DNA from: Symsagittifera roscoffensis
Lineage: Eukaryota; Xenacoelomorpha; Acoela; Convolutidae
DNA length: 64,000 nucleotides
Assembly: GCF_963678635.1 (NCBI RefSeq)
Contig: NC_087063.1
Coordinates: 474,287 to 538,286, forward strand
Direction: 5' to 3'
In this document: in pieces, positions 22,201 to 32,961 of the stretch
Numbering within the stretch: position 1 is the first letter of the stretch
Layout of the letters: each line of letters begins with the position of its first letter
Made by a program: the position numbers and the translations under genes
Notes under the pieces: model-generated
Database searches by the model: none
The model's input: only the letters and a program-made list of their open reading frames with translations
Told to the model about the DNA's origin: nothing

Positions 22201-25200
22201 CGATTTTTTTTACCGTAAAGAGCTCTGCTAACAGAATCAAAAAAATATGGTCTGGTCTGGTGGGTTAATCGTCGGTAGTGCAGTGAATGCTTTTTTCAGT
22301 TGTGCAAGTGTGTGTTCGTTCAATAAGATTTTTTGATGTGCCAAATATGTTTAGCAGATTTTCGTCTATCCGAGTGTCGGTTTTTTAAAATATTCAATAC
22401 GCACCTCACAGACTCTTTTTGACAAAACCTGGTGGATTTTTTTGTGGTGTTAAAACAGTTTTCTTCCAACGTTCTTATAATTTTCGTAGCGAAAGAAAAC
22501 ATCGACTGAGTTGAAATATCTATAGGTCTTGGGCTAGTTTTTTGGGATAGTTTACCGCAAGCTAATTTAAGTTCCTAAAGAGAAATACTTAAATTTATTG
22601 CGGTAATTACAAGTTAGATCATGGCTATCCAGTTTATGCAATTTTTGTTCTAGAGCTTTGTATAATTTTTGAAAGATTTTCGACTCGGGTTGAATGGGGT
22701 TTTCTTCAGTTTACGTACTTTAGTTCAGCTGATGTGTTATCACATATAGTGTAAACAACGTTCGTTATCTATTGGGTAGATAAGGTTGATGTTTAAATAA
22801 TTAATCATCGTCTTTTTTACACAAGCATAGCTTGTGTTATTGTATGAACTACCTTTTTTCCAACCTAAGTCGCAAATTTTGTTGCGATGCAATTGTTAGG
22901 ACAAAATGTGTTAATTTGAAAGTGTTCATTTTGATCAATAACCAGCAACTAAGTACAGCCAATGCTAAAAATATTAACACCGATTATTATTGTTCCGACT
23001 TTATTAGCGAAAGTAACGGAATATTTGTGCTCGGGGTGGTTTTTATTCTTCAGACAAATTTCGACTTTTCAACTAGTCATTTTTGACGGAATTTTTTTTA
23101 TAGCAATCAAAAGGTACTGTTGTTCTGAGATCAATTTTGAAAAGATATTTCATCTGTGATTACTTTTCTTAAAGTTATGGGGCTTAAAAATTGCCATGTT
23201 GGCCAATTTGGAACAATTAACGCGCGATATATTTAGCGTTATTAACGCGTAAGCGAAGAGTTAATCCGTCTTAGAAATCGTTCCAAATTGGTTGAAGGAA
23301 GCTTATCTGCCATAATTGATCTGTTACTATGAGACAAATTTATCAGTTTGTGCTTTATATGGCGTGTGGGGGGATGATTTGCACAAAAATCTCAAATTAA
23401 AAAAAAATCATTTTATTTTAATTAACATTTATTTTTTTCATGTTATTACTGCTCTATAGACCTTGAAAGGCTGTCAGAACATACAGGGCTTCGCCCTGGT
23501 ACGAGCAGTTTTATATTACAAATAGCACTTAAGCTTAAAGGTATCATGGATCTGTAACGCAGAGGTAGGATGGAGACCCGCAACAAAATAAGAGGGTCGA
23601 ACCTGGGCAGGGTCGGATGTTTCTAATGAACTTTTTCGTATACTAGCCAAAATGCGTCCGCTATATTAATTGAGGCATATGCAATTTCTAATTTTCTTTC
23701 TTTTTGAAATTGACTGGCACTGTTGATGCATAGTAATTGCCTTGCCTCCCTTAAGAAATTCGTAGACCCAAAGTTTTACTCATTCAGTTTTTCCAGTATC
23801 GGTCATGTTTTTGCTTTTGTATGCGAAGTGCAACTTCGCCTTTGTGTTAATTTTATCAATGTTATCGGTTGTTACTACAGTTTCGTCATCTATTTTTGAA
23901 CTTTTCTCAAAGGTCAAATATGAATCTTTTTAGGGGCGTTTTTTTTACTTCTGAAGCTAATGTTTCAATATTAAGCTTCTTTTTAGTTTTCAATATCTTT
24001 AGAAATTGTTCTGCATTTTTTCAAGAATTGGAAAGGCAAGGACACTTTCTCACTGTCTTAAAACTTTGCGATACCAGCAATACCAGTAATAACTGATAAG
24101 TTACTTAAATAGGTCTTTGGACAAAAACAAATTAGTTAGTTTGTTATTTAAGAAAATTTATCTCACAAGACTCACTTAAAATTAATTTCTTCAAAAATGA
24201 AAAAGAAATCTTATCTTCAAAAGTTACTGATAAATATTTGCGGATGTGACAAACTGTTAGAGAACACTTAAGAATCATTCAAGCCAGTGTTGTCCATGTA
24301 AAAAATTGTAACTATAATTAAAAATTAATTAAATGCAATTTTTTTTACATGTAGAACAAAACAGATATTTTTAAGAAATTGATTTCAATCAGCAAAATGA
24401 AACAACTGCGCTATTGTGAAACACTAGTAGTAAAAACATTAAGGAGTGGATGGAAAATCAGCTTCTGTTTCTCCAGTATCAAGCCAGCAACAGGGTAGTG
24501 TTACCTCGTTGAAGTACCACGGTGAGCTGCTAAGTTAAGACGCAGCTAACCGAGGATTGCGGAGCAAGCATCGTTTAAAGAGGCGACCGGCAACAAGTTT
24601 TTGATAGCGATCGGGCACCAGCCACCGAGAGCTTCGAGTAAAGGGGATGCATGAATTCGTCAAAACCACCACTGACAAAATACAAAAGCGTAAAAATGTC
24701 ATAAAAAAAGTTTTCCGGGAATGACAGGTTGTTCCAAAGAAACATTGACAGTGACATACGAGGCCACTGGCGCAGTGTGCTTTGGTATGGAGCACGGATC
24801 TGGTCTCCATAAATGAGTAGTGCGAACTAGAACAACATCCGAATTAAACAAATTATTGCCCTCAGAACAATGTCTGGCTGTGTCAAGATGACAAATATTG
24901 ATAACCTTCACTGGGAAACAAATTTCTTGACTGTAAAGACTCACACTGATATGCTGGCAAAAACAGTTCTAGTCGGATGCCACCAGAGTCATCGTTCCGA
25001 CTATCAGACAAAGCAACATCCAGTTGAACGACTCATCAAACCCACATTCCGCACCACCTACGGTGTTGAAATCCAACATCTGGATAAGTTGTAAAAGCTA
25101 TTACAAAGCTCTGAAGGTTATCCATCACAACAAAGTTCAAAACTGCCTCAAACATTGAAAGGTAATGGAGTGTGTACCGCCTGAAATAAATGATAGTGAA

Positions 25201-26885
25201 TCTAAATTACCGCGGATAGCGCGCATACGGCTTGCTCAGCTTCGCTCCGGGTACATTCCGCTCACTAATTCATACCTGAGCCGTTTGGAAAGTGAGGTAC
25301 ACCATTCCTCTCCAGACTCTAATGAAAAGCCGCACGACGTCCATCATTTATTTCACTGCACCCGAAACCCGACTGGCCAGACTACTGAAGACCTCTGGCT
25401 TCATCGCCTCGAAGTTACTGCGTTCCTCAGACTTCATATCCCGAGGGAGCTGGAGAGCTGATTTCCCTTTTAGAATCAAATCTCAGTCAAATAACGACGA
25501 AGATGCTGACTTCTAAACAGCACACATCGACAACAACGAAGAGCTGACTTCGAATTATGGATCAGCAATACCTAAACGAATCCAGTGGTATTCATGTGAC
25601 CATTTATGTGGCATATCCCAACTATTCTGCCGGGAGAAAAGGGAACTGGGCAGGGACTAGCGAAACTCAATCAACCTTCATCTCCCACGGAGATGAAGTA
25701 CGGGAAAGCAATGGCAACCAAGAACCAAATCAAAACGAAACTAGCCTCACAAAATCCCGCAGATGATGGCGTTGGGCGTAGCTACTACAAGAACAACTAA
25801 GTGGGATGAAAGAAATGTCGGCTTCTTCACAGGGGTCTTTTTGGATATCTTCCGGTCGTCGGAGATCTCAAGGATGTAAGCAGTTGAAGTTCCAGCTAGA
25901 GAGAGGGTAATTGGTTTAACAAAACTTGCAAATTCAAAAAATTGCAAATTCGGAAATTTCACTGCAGAATCGGAAATTGCATATCATCTGTTCTTTGCTT
26001 TATTTGTGGGTAATGTTTGGCACCTATTAAGCGTATGTGGTTAGTGTATGAGTGTCCTAATCTTTAGGTTGCTTGTGTGAATCCCATATGCAGCCAAACT
26101 TTTACTAACTCGAGACTTATTGCACTTTATAGAGTTGCTTTTGTCGTGTTCTCGCTAGCGTTTGCGAAGCGAAGCTACGCCTCACTGTCAAAAAATGAAC
26201 TATTGTTGTTCGGAGTACTATTGTGTAACTGGTATGACAAAATAGCTGGGTGTTGCTTGATTTTATGTTAAATTCAAAAATGATGGTTTAGTAGCAAAAT
26301 TTCGAACAGTTTGTCTTTCACTCATGCATTGTTCCAGCTTTCAATTTTCTTAACCGAAATATACTTGATTGAAGTAATCGGTCGGGAGCGTTCAACAGTG
26401 CCGAAGAACCAGTGTTGAAACTGCAAATGTGTTCAACAGTCGCAAGAATTGATCATATTTGGGGATTTTGATTTTTTTCGGCAGTTTGCGTGAATACTGT
26501 TTTGTTTTGGAGCCAATCTGAGAAGAAAATTTGACAATTTGCTGATTTGATAGCTTGTTCAGAAAAAATCATGACCCCGCGCTTGGGGAACTCTTGTTTA
26601 TTTGACAAGTGGCATAAATTAAAAGGAAGTTTTTTTCTTTTTAACTTCCATCCTTTTGAATATAATTACTTTAAAGTGATTTGGGATGAGAAAAAACAGT
26701 ATTCTAATGAATTTTTGGCTCTGTTGAACAAGATTACTTTTTTGGGCACTGTTTTACTGTCCTGTACTGCCCCAATCGATCACTTCATCTGATTGCAGGC
26801 AAGAATGCTCGACTGCGTAGTGAAAAACTACGCAAAGATTGTTCGTCCCAGAAGTGTGGAGGACAACCACAGTCGCATGTACTAG
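19216..26885 (+). CDS. PSME3-like: PA28 proteasome activator subunit, copy 2
   Basis: Tandem paralogue of the gene at 2473-9325. Secure exons: 19544-19623, 21548-21794, 22006-22095, 26799-26885 (TAG). They total 504 nt, exactly as in copy 1, exon for exon 80, 247 (130+117), 90 and 87 nt. A further exon at about 19216-19395 is tentative: 180 nt, phase 0, with 'GVHDLALM' and a nearby 'LVPNQ' like the helix-1 end of PA28, but a weak donor AAT|GTTATC. Key segments are SNEHIKKVIASLKPVVRD, the activation loop EDGNNSGVSVQ, RRAKLVSKVTKYPH, SDYVEAVKE and a C-terminus YAKIVRPRS...RMY. The loop has Ser where copy 1 and the vertebrate PA28s I recall have Phe. The N-terminal start is not found. Introns hold a foldback, a split SINE and a LINE 3' end. 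Confidence 0.85.
20390..21315. repeat. Long inverted repeat (foldback), ~445-bp arms, 31-bp spacer
   Basis: Left arm 20390-20834 and right arm 20866-21315 are near-perfect reverse complements, differing by a few substitutions and a small indel near 20425/21273. Each arm contains the same 66-codon frame starting MASNPRSSTNSTDTAQQIAF (20657-20457 minus; 21043-21243 plus), which I do not recognise. The structure lies wholly within the intron between exons 19544-19623 and 21548-21794 of PA28 copy 2, so the pre-mRNA would carry a ~445-bp hairpin. Confidence 0.9.
22161..22202 (+). repeat. Recurrent CCCTTGC...GCAAGGG hairpin motif
   Basis: TTACCCTTGCAATTAGCAAGGGTA forms a 7-8 bp stem. Related copies are at 30384, 35507 and 55095, where it is followed by ATCGGGTACTAGA or a close variant. 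Here it follows the 90-nt exon of PA28 copy 2 by about 65 bp. Confidence 0.5.
22811..23847 (+). mobile_element. SINE family 1 copy, split by another element
   Basis: The left part (22811-22990) and right part (23513-23847) together match the intact copy at 54563-55080. A-box-like TGTAACGCAGAGGT and a B-box region AGGGTCGAACCT lie in the right part. The tail is GCGAAGTGCAACTTCGCCTTTGTG. The insert is the element at 22991-23512. Confidence 0.7.
22991..23512 (+). mobile_element. TGTTCCGAC family element, copy 1
   Basis: Its boundaries are fixed by the SINE it interrupts. It begins TGTTCCGACTTTATTAGCGA and ends CAGGGCTTCGCCCTGGTACG, AGCAGTTT. Copies at 33803-34332 and 36472-36868 share both ends. 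The centre has an ACGCGCGATAT...TTAACGCGT palindromic block. It is non-coding. An internal GTCAGAACA near 23473 is roughly inverted to the first bases. The transposon class is unknown. Confidence 0.65.
24590..25465 (+). pseudogene. Jockey-like LINE reverse transcriptase, C-terminal end
   Basis: Plus-strand pieces in shifting frames give, in order: 'CSKETLTVTYEATGAV' (thumb region, cf. 'KETL..TYKA+.R..++Y'), 'LHWETNFLTVKTHTDMLAKT', 'LVGCHQS', and finally a 98-codon stretch with 'LPRIARIRLAQLRSGYIPL', 'NSYLSRL' and a Cys/His end 'PHDVHHLFHCTRNPT'. This last part is the zinc-ribbon-like C-terminus common in Jockey-clade ORF2 proteins, ending in 'LWLHRLEVTAFL'. Several frameshifts make it dead. 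It lies in the last intron of PA28 copy 2, same strand. Confidence 0.75.
25466..25967. other. Probable LINE 3' flank, no gene recognised
   Basis: Follows the LINE stop codon. Short frames such as 25557-25766 (Asn/Gln/Ser-rich) match nothing I know. It may be 3' UTR of the LINE. Confidence 0.3.
25968..26190 (+). mobile_element. SINE family 2 copy
   Basis: It has the shared 'gaaattgcatatcatctgtt' block, an A-box-like GTGGTTAGTGTATG, a weak B box (GCTTGTGTGAATCCC), and the tail GTTTGCGAAGCGAAGCTACG, CCTCACTG. It lies in the last intron of PA28 copy 2. Confidence 0.55.
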
Positions 26886-27473
26886 ACTGACTAAATAAGA
26901 TGAAACAATTTTCTGACAACTCTGGAATGTCACATACAGCCCTGTACAGTACCAGAAACCAAGACAGTAACAACTAGTTAGAATGGAGTAGAAAACCAAC
27001 CAAGTTTCTCCAACCAAGAAAGTACTCCTTGAAAAGTGGCAGTCTTGTACAGAGTCAGTTAATATGATCGACCGTGTATATATGTGAGACACTAGTAAGG
27101 TCGGAAGCAAATGAGCGTAAATGCAGGACTTTTTTGTTGGATTTTGAAGTCTTAGATAATATTCGTTCTTACTTTTCAGACTGCTATGACTATGAATTGT
27201 ACAATGACTTCTTAAAGTCAAGCTTTGCTGCAAACCTTTTTATCCAAGCCGCTTTGACATTTTTTTCCAAATCAGCAAGTGAAGAAGAGCATGGTTGATG
27301 CGCATATGTTCCTGTCATTGCCGTCTATTTCCCCAAATCACCTGTTCCTGTGCACACAAGTTTTTCAGTTCAAACTAGAGTTCTTGAAAATAGTTTCAGT
27401 CCGAGCTATTTAATTGAATTTAACTCAAGAAGTCGCGCTAAGTTGCTTCGAAAAAATACAGTTTGTTTTTGAG
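26886..27473 (+). promoter_or_regulatory. Short intergenic region before the KDM7-like gene
   Basis: Only 588 bp separate the PA28 copy 2 stop codon from the next ATG on the same strand, so the terminator of one gene and the promoter and 5' UTR of the next must both fit here. The KDM7 frame is open for 20 codons upstream of its ATG, with no Met. I see no convincing TATA box or polyadenylation signal. Confidence 0.35.
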
Positions 27474-30400
27474 ATGACCGCTACCTCCAAAGACGTGCAA
27501 TGTAGCATTTGCTATGAAATGATATCGGGAGAAAAAGTGGAAGACCTTCTGCAGTGTCCATTCTGCTCCCGTGCATTTCACTATGCCTGCATTGAAGAAC
27601 AGCTAGTTTGTGATGCGTGCGACGAAAGGGTTCTCTGGCCTCGAACTGGATCGGAGGAGTATCTGGACCTCCTCGAATGTCTCCACCCCATGTTCGCAAG
27701 TGGCCAATCCTTATTCGTGAACTTGGACGGTGCTAATCTGACAGCGGCTTATTTCGAGAACCAAGGATTCGAAGTGCCGATTAAGGTAAAAGACAAAGTT
27801 GGCCTTGAGCTTCAGGTGCCGCCTTCTGATTTCACAATCGATGATGTCATCAGGTATTGTGGTCCTGAACTGAAAGTTGACGTCATCAATGTGAAGGAGC
27901 AGAGAGACCAACAGATGACCCTGGAACAGTTCGGAGACTACTTCAAACACAAGGACGACACAGACGACATTTTCAACCTGATTAGTCTTGAGATATCGGA
28001 TACGCAGTTGGTGCACATAGTGAAACCTCCGAGGATGGTGAAGGAGCTGTCGTGGGTCTCTACCGCCTCTCACGACGAGATCAAAGAACAGCTCTACTAC
28101 AACATAGATCTGTCGCAGACTGAGTTCTACCCCTTCGGACAGCCACAGGTGCTCAGGTACTGTCTCATATCAGCCAGGAACTCCTTCACAGACTTTCACA
28201 TTGACTTCGGCGGCACTTCTGTCTGGTATCATCTGCTCTGGGGCAAGAAGGTGTTCTACATGGTGGAGCCGACAGAGAAGAATCTGGACGCGTATGAGAA
28301 ATGGATGCGATTGCCTCACAGAGACAGGCTAGTTTTCACTCCTGCCAATGTTCAAACTCACTTTTTCATTTAGGCTACTTGTTGTTTTAATGAAAATCCA
28401 ACAAGCAACATTTTGTTCTCTTACATCAAAGATGTAGAAAAGCGTAAATCTACCTTGAAATATTTTTGTATTCTTAAGCGTGACTTTTTGCGATTGTTTT
28501 AGAAAATAATATGTTAATTAAGCTTTGTTGTTCCGACCATTGAAAATGGGGAGGAACTTTGGATTCGGGTGTGTTTTAGTTTTTTTCCACGCAAAATCAG
28601 CTACCGCAAATAATCATCGGACAGGGTTGAGTGATATATCATATTAAAGCCCTTTCAGTCGTAATTCGAACGACTGTAAAAAATTTCAAAAAAAGTTTTC
28701 ACTGTGTCGACAAAAACCGGTTCGAAATTTTTGATTTTTGGTCTAATTTCGAGCTAATAAGGTGACCGTATATGCTTACAACAGCTTATTTAAGCTTAAT
28801 TTCAGCCGAACATTTTTTTCGAAATTTTTTAATTTTTTTTTTCGTTTTTATAGTAATTTCTTTCAAAAACGGTTTTCCAATTGAACTTTTTTTACTATGG
28901 CTCTCAAATATGCCTAAATTTTGTTTTTTTTTGTTCAGATTTTTTTAAATCACAACATGCAGAAAAAAACGACACCAAGTTGAGAAAACATTTTTGTATT
29001 TTTTTAAGACTGTGGTCGGAACATTCTGTGCTACTTGCTCAGTAACCGGCTATCCTTGTTTTACAAATGAAAACTAACCAGACAATTTGAGTGTTGAACT
29101 TGTAAGATGGCGTGTGATTTAGTGAAATATGTTTGATAGCTTGATTTGTTTTGTTTAGAACGCACAGTTGTTTCATCGAATGTGTGGAGAGAGTGTACAA
29201 GTGTGAGTTCAGTGAGGGCGAGACCATCTTCATCCCGGCTGGGTGGATACATGCAGTGTACACTCCCCAAGACAGCCTCGTGTTCGGGGGAAACTTCCTA
29301 CACGACTACGGAGTGCCGACGAGTCTGAAGATATACGAACTGGAGAAGAGACTGAACATTGCAGATAGATTCACCTTCCCAGACTACGAACTGGTCAACT
29401 TCCACGCCGCTAAAAACTTCTGTGAGCTGGTGGAGAGTTTGAGAAGTGTCGGAAGAGTGCCGAGTGAGTACCATCTGAAATCCATGCGCCAATTAATTCC
29501 CAGGCTCAAAATGTGGCACGAGACAAATACAAAATTGAGACAGGATCTCAAAGTTTCCGAGGAGCCTATCAATTTCAAAAGACTCATCAAAAACCTGCAG
29601 AAAATCACGAAAAAGTCCAATTCAGCCAAAGACTTACTTGCAATGAAGGTCAACTTTTCGCTTCGCGAGGAAGACCACACGGATGAAGACGTGAACTTCT
29701 ATTGTCGGCCAAAAAAACAAAGGAAAGCGCCGCCTACTGTGGAAGTGAAAAAAGAAGCAGGGTCATCAGAAGAAGAAGTTGCGTCTAAACTGGTCGTGTC
29801 CTCATCCTCAGATACTGAAAAGTTTGACGATTCCACGGTAAGTTCAGTCACTTTTAAGTACTGTTAACCGTTGTTGGTTCTTCTTTTTTACACTAGCCAG
29901 CTTGTGAGCGTTAGTGCATGAGTACGAACCTTCTTGTTTTTTCTAACTTAATTCGCAAATAAAAGTGTTCATTAAAATTTTTCACTTATTTGGCGCTAGA
30001 AAAAAAACAAGAACTTTTACTATAATCACGCTCTGTAGCCTTGGAAATTTCTTAACATCAATTTTCTGCTTTATTTGTGGCTAGTGTTTCTGATTTATTA
30101 AGCGTCCGTTAGTGCGTGTGACGCGAAATCTCTAGGTCGCAGATCGAGTTTGAGACGTATTTTTTTTTTTACTGATTCGAGGTATTCTACTTTTTCTTAC
30201 TACACTTCATAGAGCTGCTTTTTGGTCCTGTTACCGCTAGTGTTTGCGAAGCGAAGCTTCGCCTCTGTGTTGAATCTTAATATAAAGCAAGTGAGAGTTT
30301 CGTGTTTATAGCGGAAGGTGGAGTGAATTCACTATCTTTTCACATTTCTATTTTTCTCTTTCTAATTCAATCACTTTGATTACACTTACGATAAGCAAGG

Positions 30401-32961
30401 GTTGTACAATCGGGTACTAGACTTTTCGGTAAACAATTTTAGACTCATCTTTCACAAGACTCACCTGGACGTCTGAGTTCATCTCTACCTTGTTTCATGT
30501 TGTATTCCAGTTTTTTGTAGCGTTTTTGGTCAACTTAGCCTGGAGGTAACAAAATTGCCTGGGACGGCAAAGGTCCTGGGTTGGAATTTGACCAGTCTGT
30601 TTTTTTTCAAACAGGAATAATTGTTTCAAATAAATTGTCGGCTAATTATTTGTCTGCTCATCTATTGTCGGCTTACTTGTCACATCTTGGAATAGTTTTT
30701 TTTTTGCTGCGTGAATTTTTTTTAAGGTTGCTTATAGTGTTTGATTTACGCCTACCTATTGTAATTTTACTTACCTTGACTTCGTTTTTCCTTCTTTGTT
30801 TTTTTTTTGTTTCGCTAAAATAAAATTCCTCGGACCAAATTATTTCGGCCTATTTTTGATTAATTTTATTGACCTAGTTTTGGTTCGTTTCAAGGGAAAC
30901 AAAATGTGAACACTCCCCTCCGCATTTTTCAAAATTGTTGCCTGTTTACCAATCGGTTTGTTGAAATTTCGTTTTTTCGTTTTAAAGTTAGTTTTTCTGA
31001 GAAACTTCTACTGCTTTTCAAAAAAAAGGTTGTCAATTGAAAGACTTCCTGCTCCCCCTCTCATATTTGAGTTTTTGTTTTATGGAAAAGTACTGTTTTG
31101 AAAAACTCCCCTGGAGAAGTGCGACGCCGAATTTTTGTGAATCTTTTCGACTTTTCTTGAAAACTAACCTCTCAAACCTGATATTGTGGACTCAATGGAG
31201 ATAGCGGGTAGTGAGAAGTTTGCTGCATTAGCGCACATTCACAAAACTTTTTACACAAGAAATTATCGCATTGGAAAAGTCAAACTTTTGGTTTTTTGAC
31301 CGTTTTTTTAAACTTTTGGAATATTCTAGAAAACAACCCTGTCATATCTGAGATTTCATTTCAAGAAGTTCAATTCTCAGAACAAATTGTGGGAAACTCG
31401 TCATTATTTTATGCGAGTACGCCCAAATTTTTTTAACACCAAAATTTCCGGCCCTCAGAACTTTTTGACTTTAATTTTCCAAAAAATTGGCCTTACAAAT
31501 CGGTCATTTTGAGGTCAATTGAAATTAAAGGTGGCTTGAATCTCTTCTGCATAAGGGGCTATGCATAATTTTTCACACAGAAAGCTAGGTTTCTGGAGAA
31601 TGTCAATTTTTTTTTGCTGACCGTTTGTTGGTTTTTTCTCACTAACTATCCTAACAAATCTGCTAATATAGTTTGAATTGAATGAACAGGTTGTTTAAAG
31701 CCTACTTTTATAATTGACAATGTTCAGTTTACTTAAGAAAACAGTTGTGGCCTTCAAACAATACAAAGATTTGAATCTTCGACAGTTTTTTGGAAAAACT
31801 GTACGCAAAAACTTCCGTGCCAACTCTCAGGTTTTGTTCAGTTCAGAAACCCGATTGTGGGAATCTTCTATGTTTAATCAACCTGCTTTTTGGATTTTGG
31901 AAATCTTTTTTGACCGTTTTTTAGAAACTTTTTGAATTTACTTAAAGTTTACAATCAAATTTGAGATGAAAAGTTCAATTCCGGTTGCAATGATTGATCC
32001 TGCAAAAGCGGCGACTCCTTAATTTTTAATAAGATAAATGCTATCTCATTTGGAAAATTGATTATCTCAAATTTTTTTAATATTCTCTCTTAATTTAAAG
32101 AGATTTATTTTTATTGAAATCACACTTCGTGCCGCATCAGTATAGAAAGTTCATTCAGTATCAAACACGTACCTCCAGCTTTAGCCGGGCCCCTAGTTGT
32201 TTTTTATCGAGACATACGACATTTTTGGTTCACCTAGTTTTTACATCGATTTTTTTTTCGACAGTTTTTTTGTGTTGTTTCGTCTCCATGTTTACACTTG
32301 ACTCAATTGAACATAATTTCAAGTTGTTTTTCTCATTTCGTTCAGTTTTGATTGTATTTTTGCGGTTTATCGTAGACTTTATGAGTGCTAAATCGAAATT
32401 GTGAATCGTCATGCAAATTTACTAATTTGCGATGTGGTGTATTACAATGTTGATTTTTAAGTTCTGAAACTGAAGTTTGTAAAAATGTGTTTGAGTTTAA
32501 TATCGCCGAAGGGGCTGATTGAATCAGAGAGGAGAGTAATGAATGAGTAATTGAAGTCTGAATTTCAGGATGAAGAAACATCAATGCAGAGAATAGACCT
32601 GAAGTTGAAGGCCAAGCTAATACATACTCTACCAGTGCAGAAGACGACCCCCACCAAAAAGAAAGACGCTTCAGCGGACAAAGACAAGCAGCCGAAGTGT
32701 ATTGGCGGCAGGAAGCGAAAGATGAAAGAGGAGAGCAGCGACTGCAAGTCATCGGAAACTCCCGAGAGTGGTCTTGGAAGTCAGGTGAAGAGTGAAGCCA
32801 GTGCTAGCTCGAGTCAAGACGAAGAAACGTATTTTTCAGACTCGAAAAACAACAATTTGCCCTCAAAAGCAAGCAGCAAAAATTGTTTAAAGAAGGCCAA
32901 GAAAGGATGCGCCACACCCAAGCAAAGACTGGGAAAACTTCTCAACATAAAAATGCGATGA
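27474..32961 (+). CDS. KDM7-like: KDM7/PHF8-type JmjC histone lysine demethylase
   Basis: Iron- and 2-oxoglutarate-dependent nuclear enzyme; the KDM7 family removes methyl groups from H3K9, H3K27 and H4K20. Exons 27474-28327, 29159-29837, 32569-32961 join in phase to give 641 aa. Residues 10-49 form a C4HC3 finger (Cys10, Cys13, Cys28, Cys31, His36, Cys39, Cys46, Cys49) with unusually short loops and no Trp before the histidine. The JmjC domain carries FHIDFGG (iron ligands His242, Asp244), WYHLLWGKKVFY (Lys259, likely 2OG contact), and GWIHAVYTP (third ligand His316), followed by LVFGGNFLH. The third ligand is His, as in PHF8 and unlike PHF2, so activity is expected. The tail is acidic/Lys-rich and ends 'TPKQRLGKLLNI', like the PHF2/PHF8 C-terminus. 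The first in-frame ATG was taken as the start. Intron 1 is GC-AG. Confidence 0.92.
28328..29158 (+). other. GC-AG intron in the KDM7-like gene
   Basis: The donor is GACAG|GCTAGT and the acceptor TTGTTTAG|AACGCA. Only this join restores the frame: AG + A makes Arg285, giving PHRDRTHSCFIECVERVYKC, which lines up in length with PHF8/PHF2 across the same region. No GT in the vicinity gives the required phase. Confidence 0.7.
28527..29028 (+). mobile_element. Inverted-repeat element in KDM7 intron 1
   Basis: It starts TTGTTCCGACCATTG and ends with the inverted GTGGTCGGAACATT, an ~12-bp TIR. A hairpin CCATTGAAAATGG follows the left end. Internal sequence (near 28590-28670, 'caaaatcagctaccgcaaa') recurs at 37160 and, inverted, near 1685-1835. 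It is non-coding and MITE-like, and its left end resembles the TGTTCCGAC family. Confidence 0.5.
29885..30270 (+). mobile_element. SINE family 2 copy in KDM7 intron 2
   Basis: It has an 'acactagccagcttgtgagc' block akin to the start of family 1, the 'tagccttggaaatt' block of family 2, a diverged tRNA-like head (GTCGCAGATCGAGTTTGAGA), and the perfect tail GCGAAGCGAAGCTTCGCCTC, TGTG. It suggests that families 1 and 2 share 5' as well as 3' modules. Confidence 0.55.
30384..30422 (+). repeat. Hairpin motif downstream of SINE
   Basis: CACTTACGATAAGCAAGGGT, then ACAATCGGGTACTAGA. It belongs to the recurrent motif group also seen at 22161, 35507 and 55095. Confidence 0.45.
30520..30830 (+). mobile_element. 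SINE family 3 copy
   Basis: A-box-like CTTAGCCTGGAGGTAAC, and a B-box-like GGGTTGGAATTTGACC. The same order and spacing ('GCCTGGGAC.GC.AA' between them) occurs at 59710-60400. The head differs from families 1 and 2. Confidence 0.45.
30940..32010 (+). repeat. Very diverged tandem repeat in KDM7 intron 2
   Basis: Recurring words such as 'tttttgaccgttttt', 'aaactttt.gaa', 'aacctgtcatatctgag' and 'cttctgcataa' suggest a worn repeat of roughly 150-190 bp. Similar wording occurs at 58480-58790. Units cannot be delimited by eye. Confidence 0.3.

Noticed and set aside
26754-27233. 159-codon minus-strand open frame between PA28 copy 2 and KDM7
   Set aside because: It is antisense to the last PA28 exon, shows no domain or codon bias, and no homologue comes to mind.
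27711-28073. 120-codon minus-strand frame inside KDM7 exon 1
   Set aside because: Antisense of a firmly identified exon.
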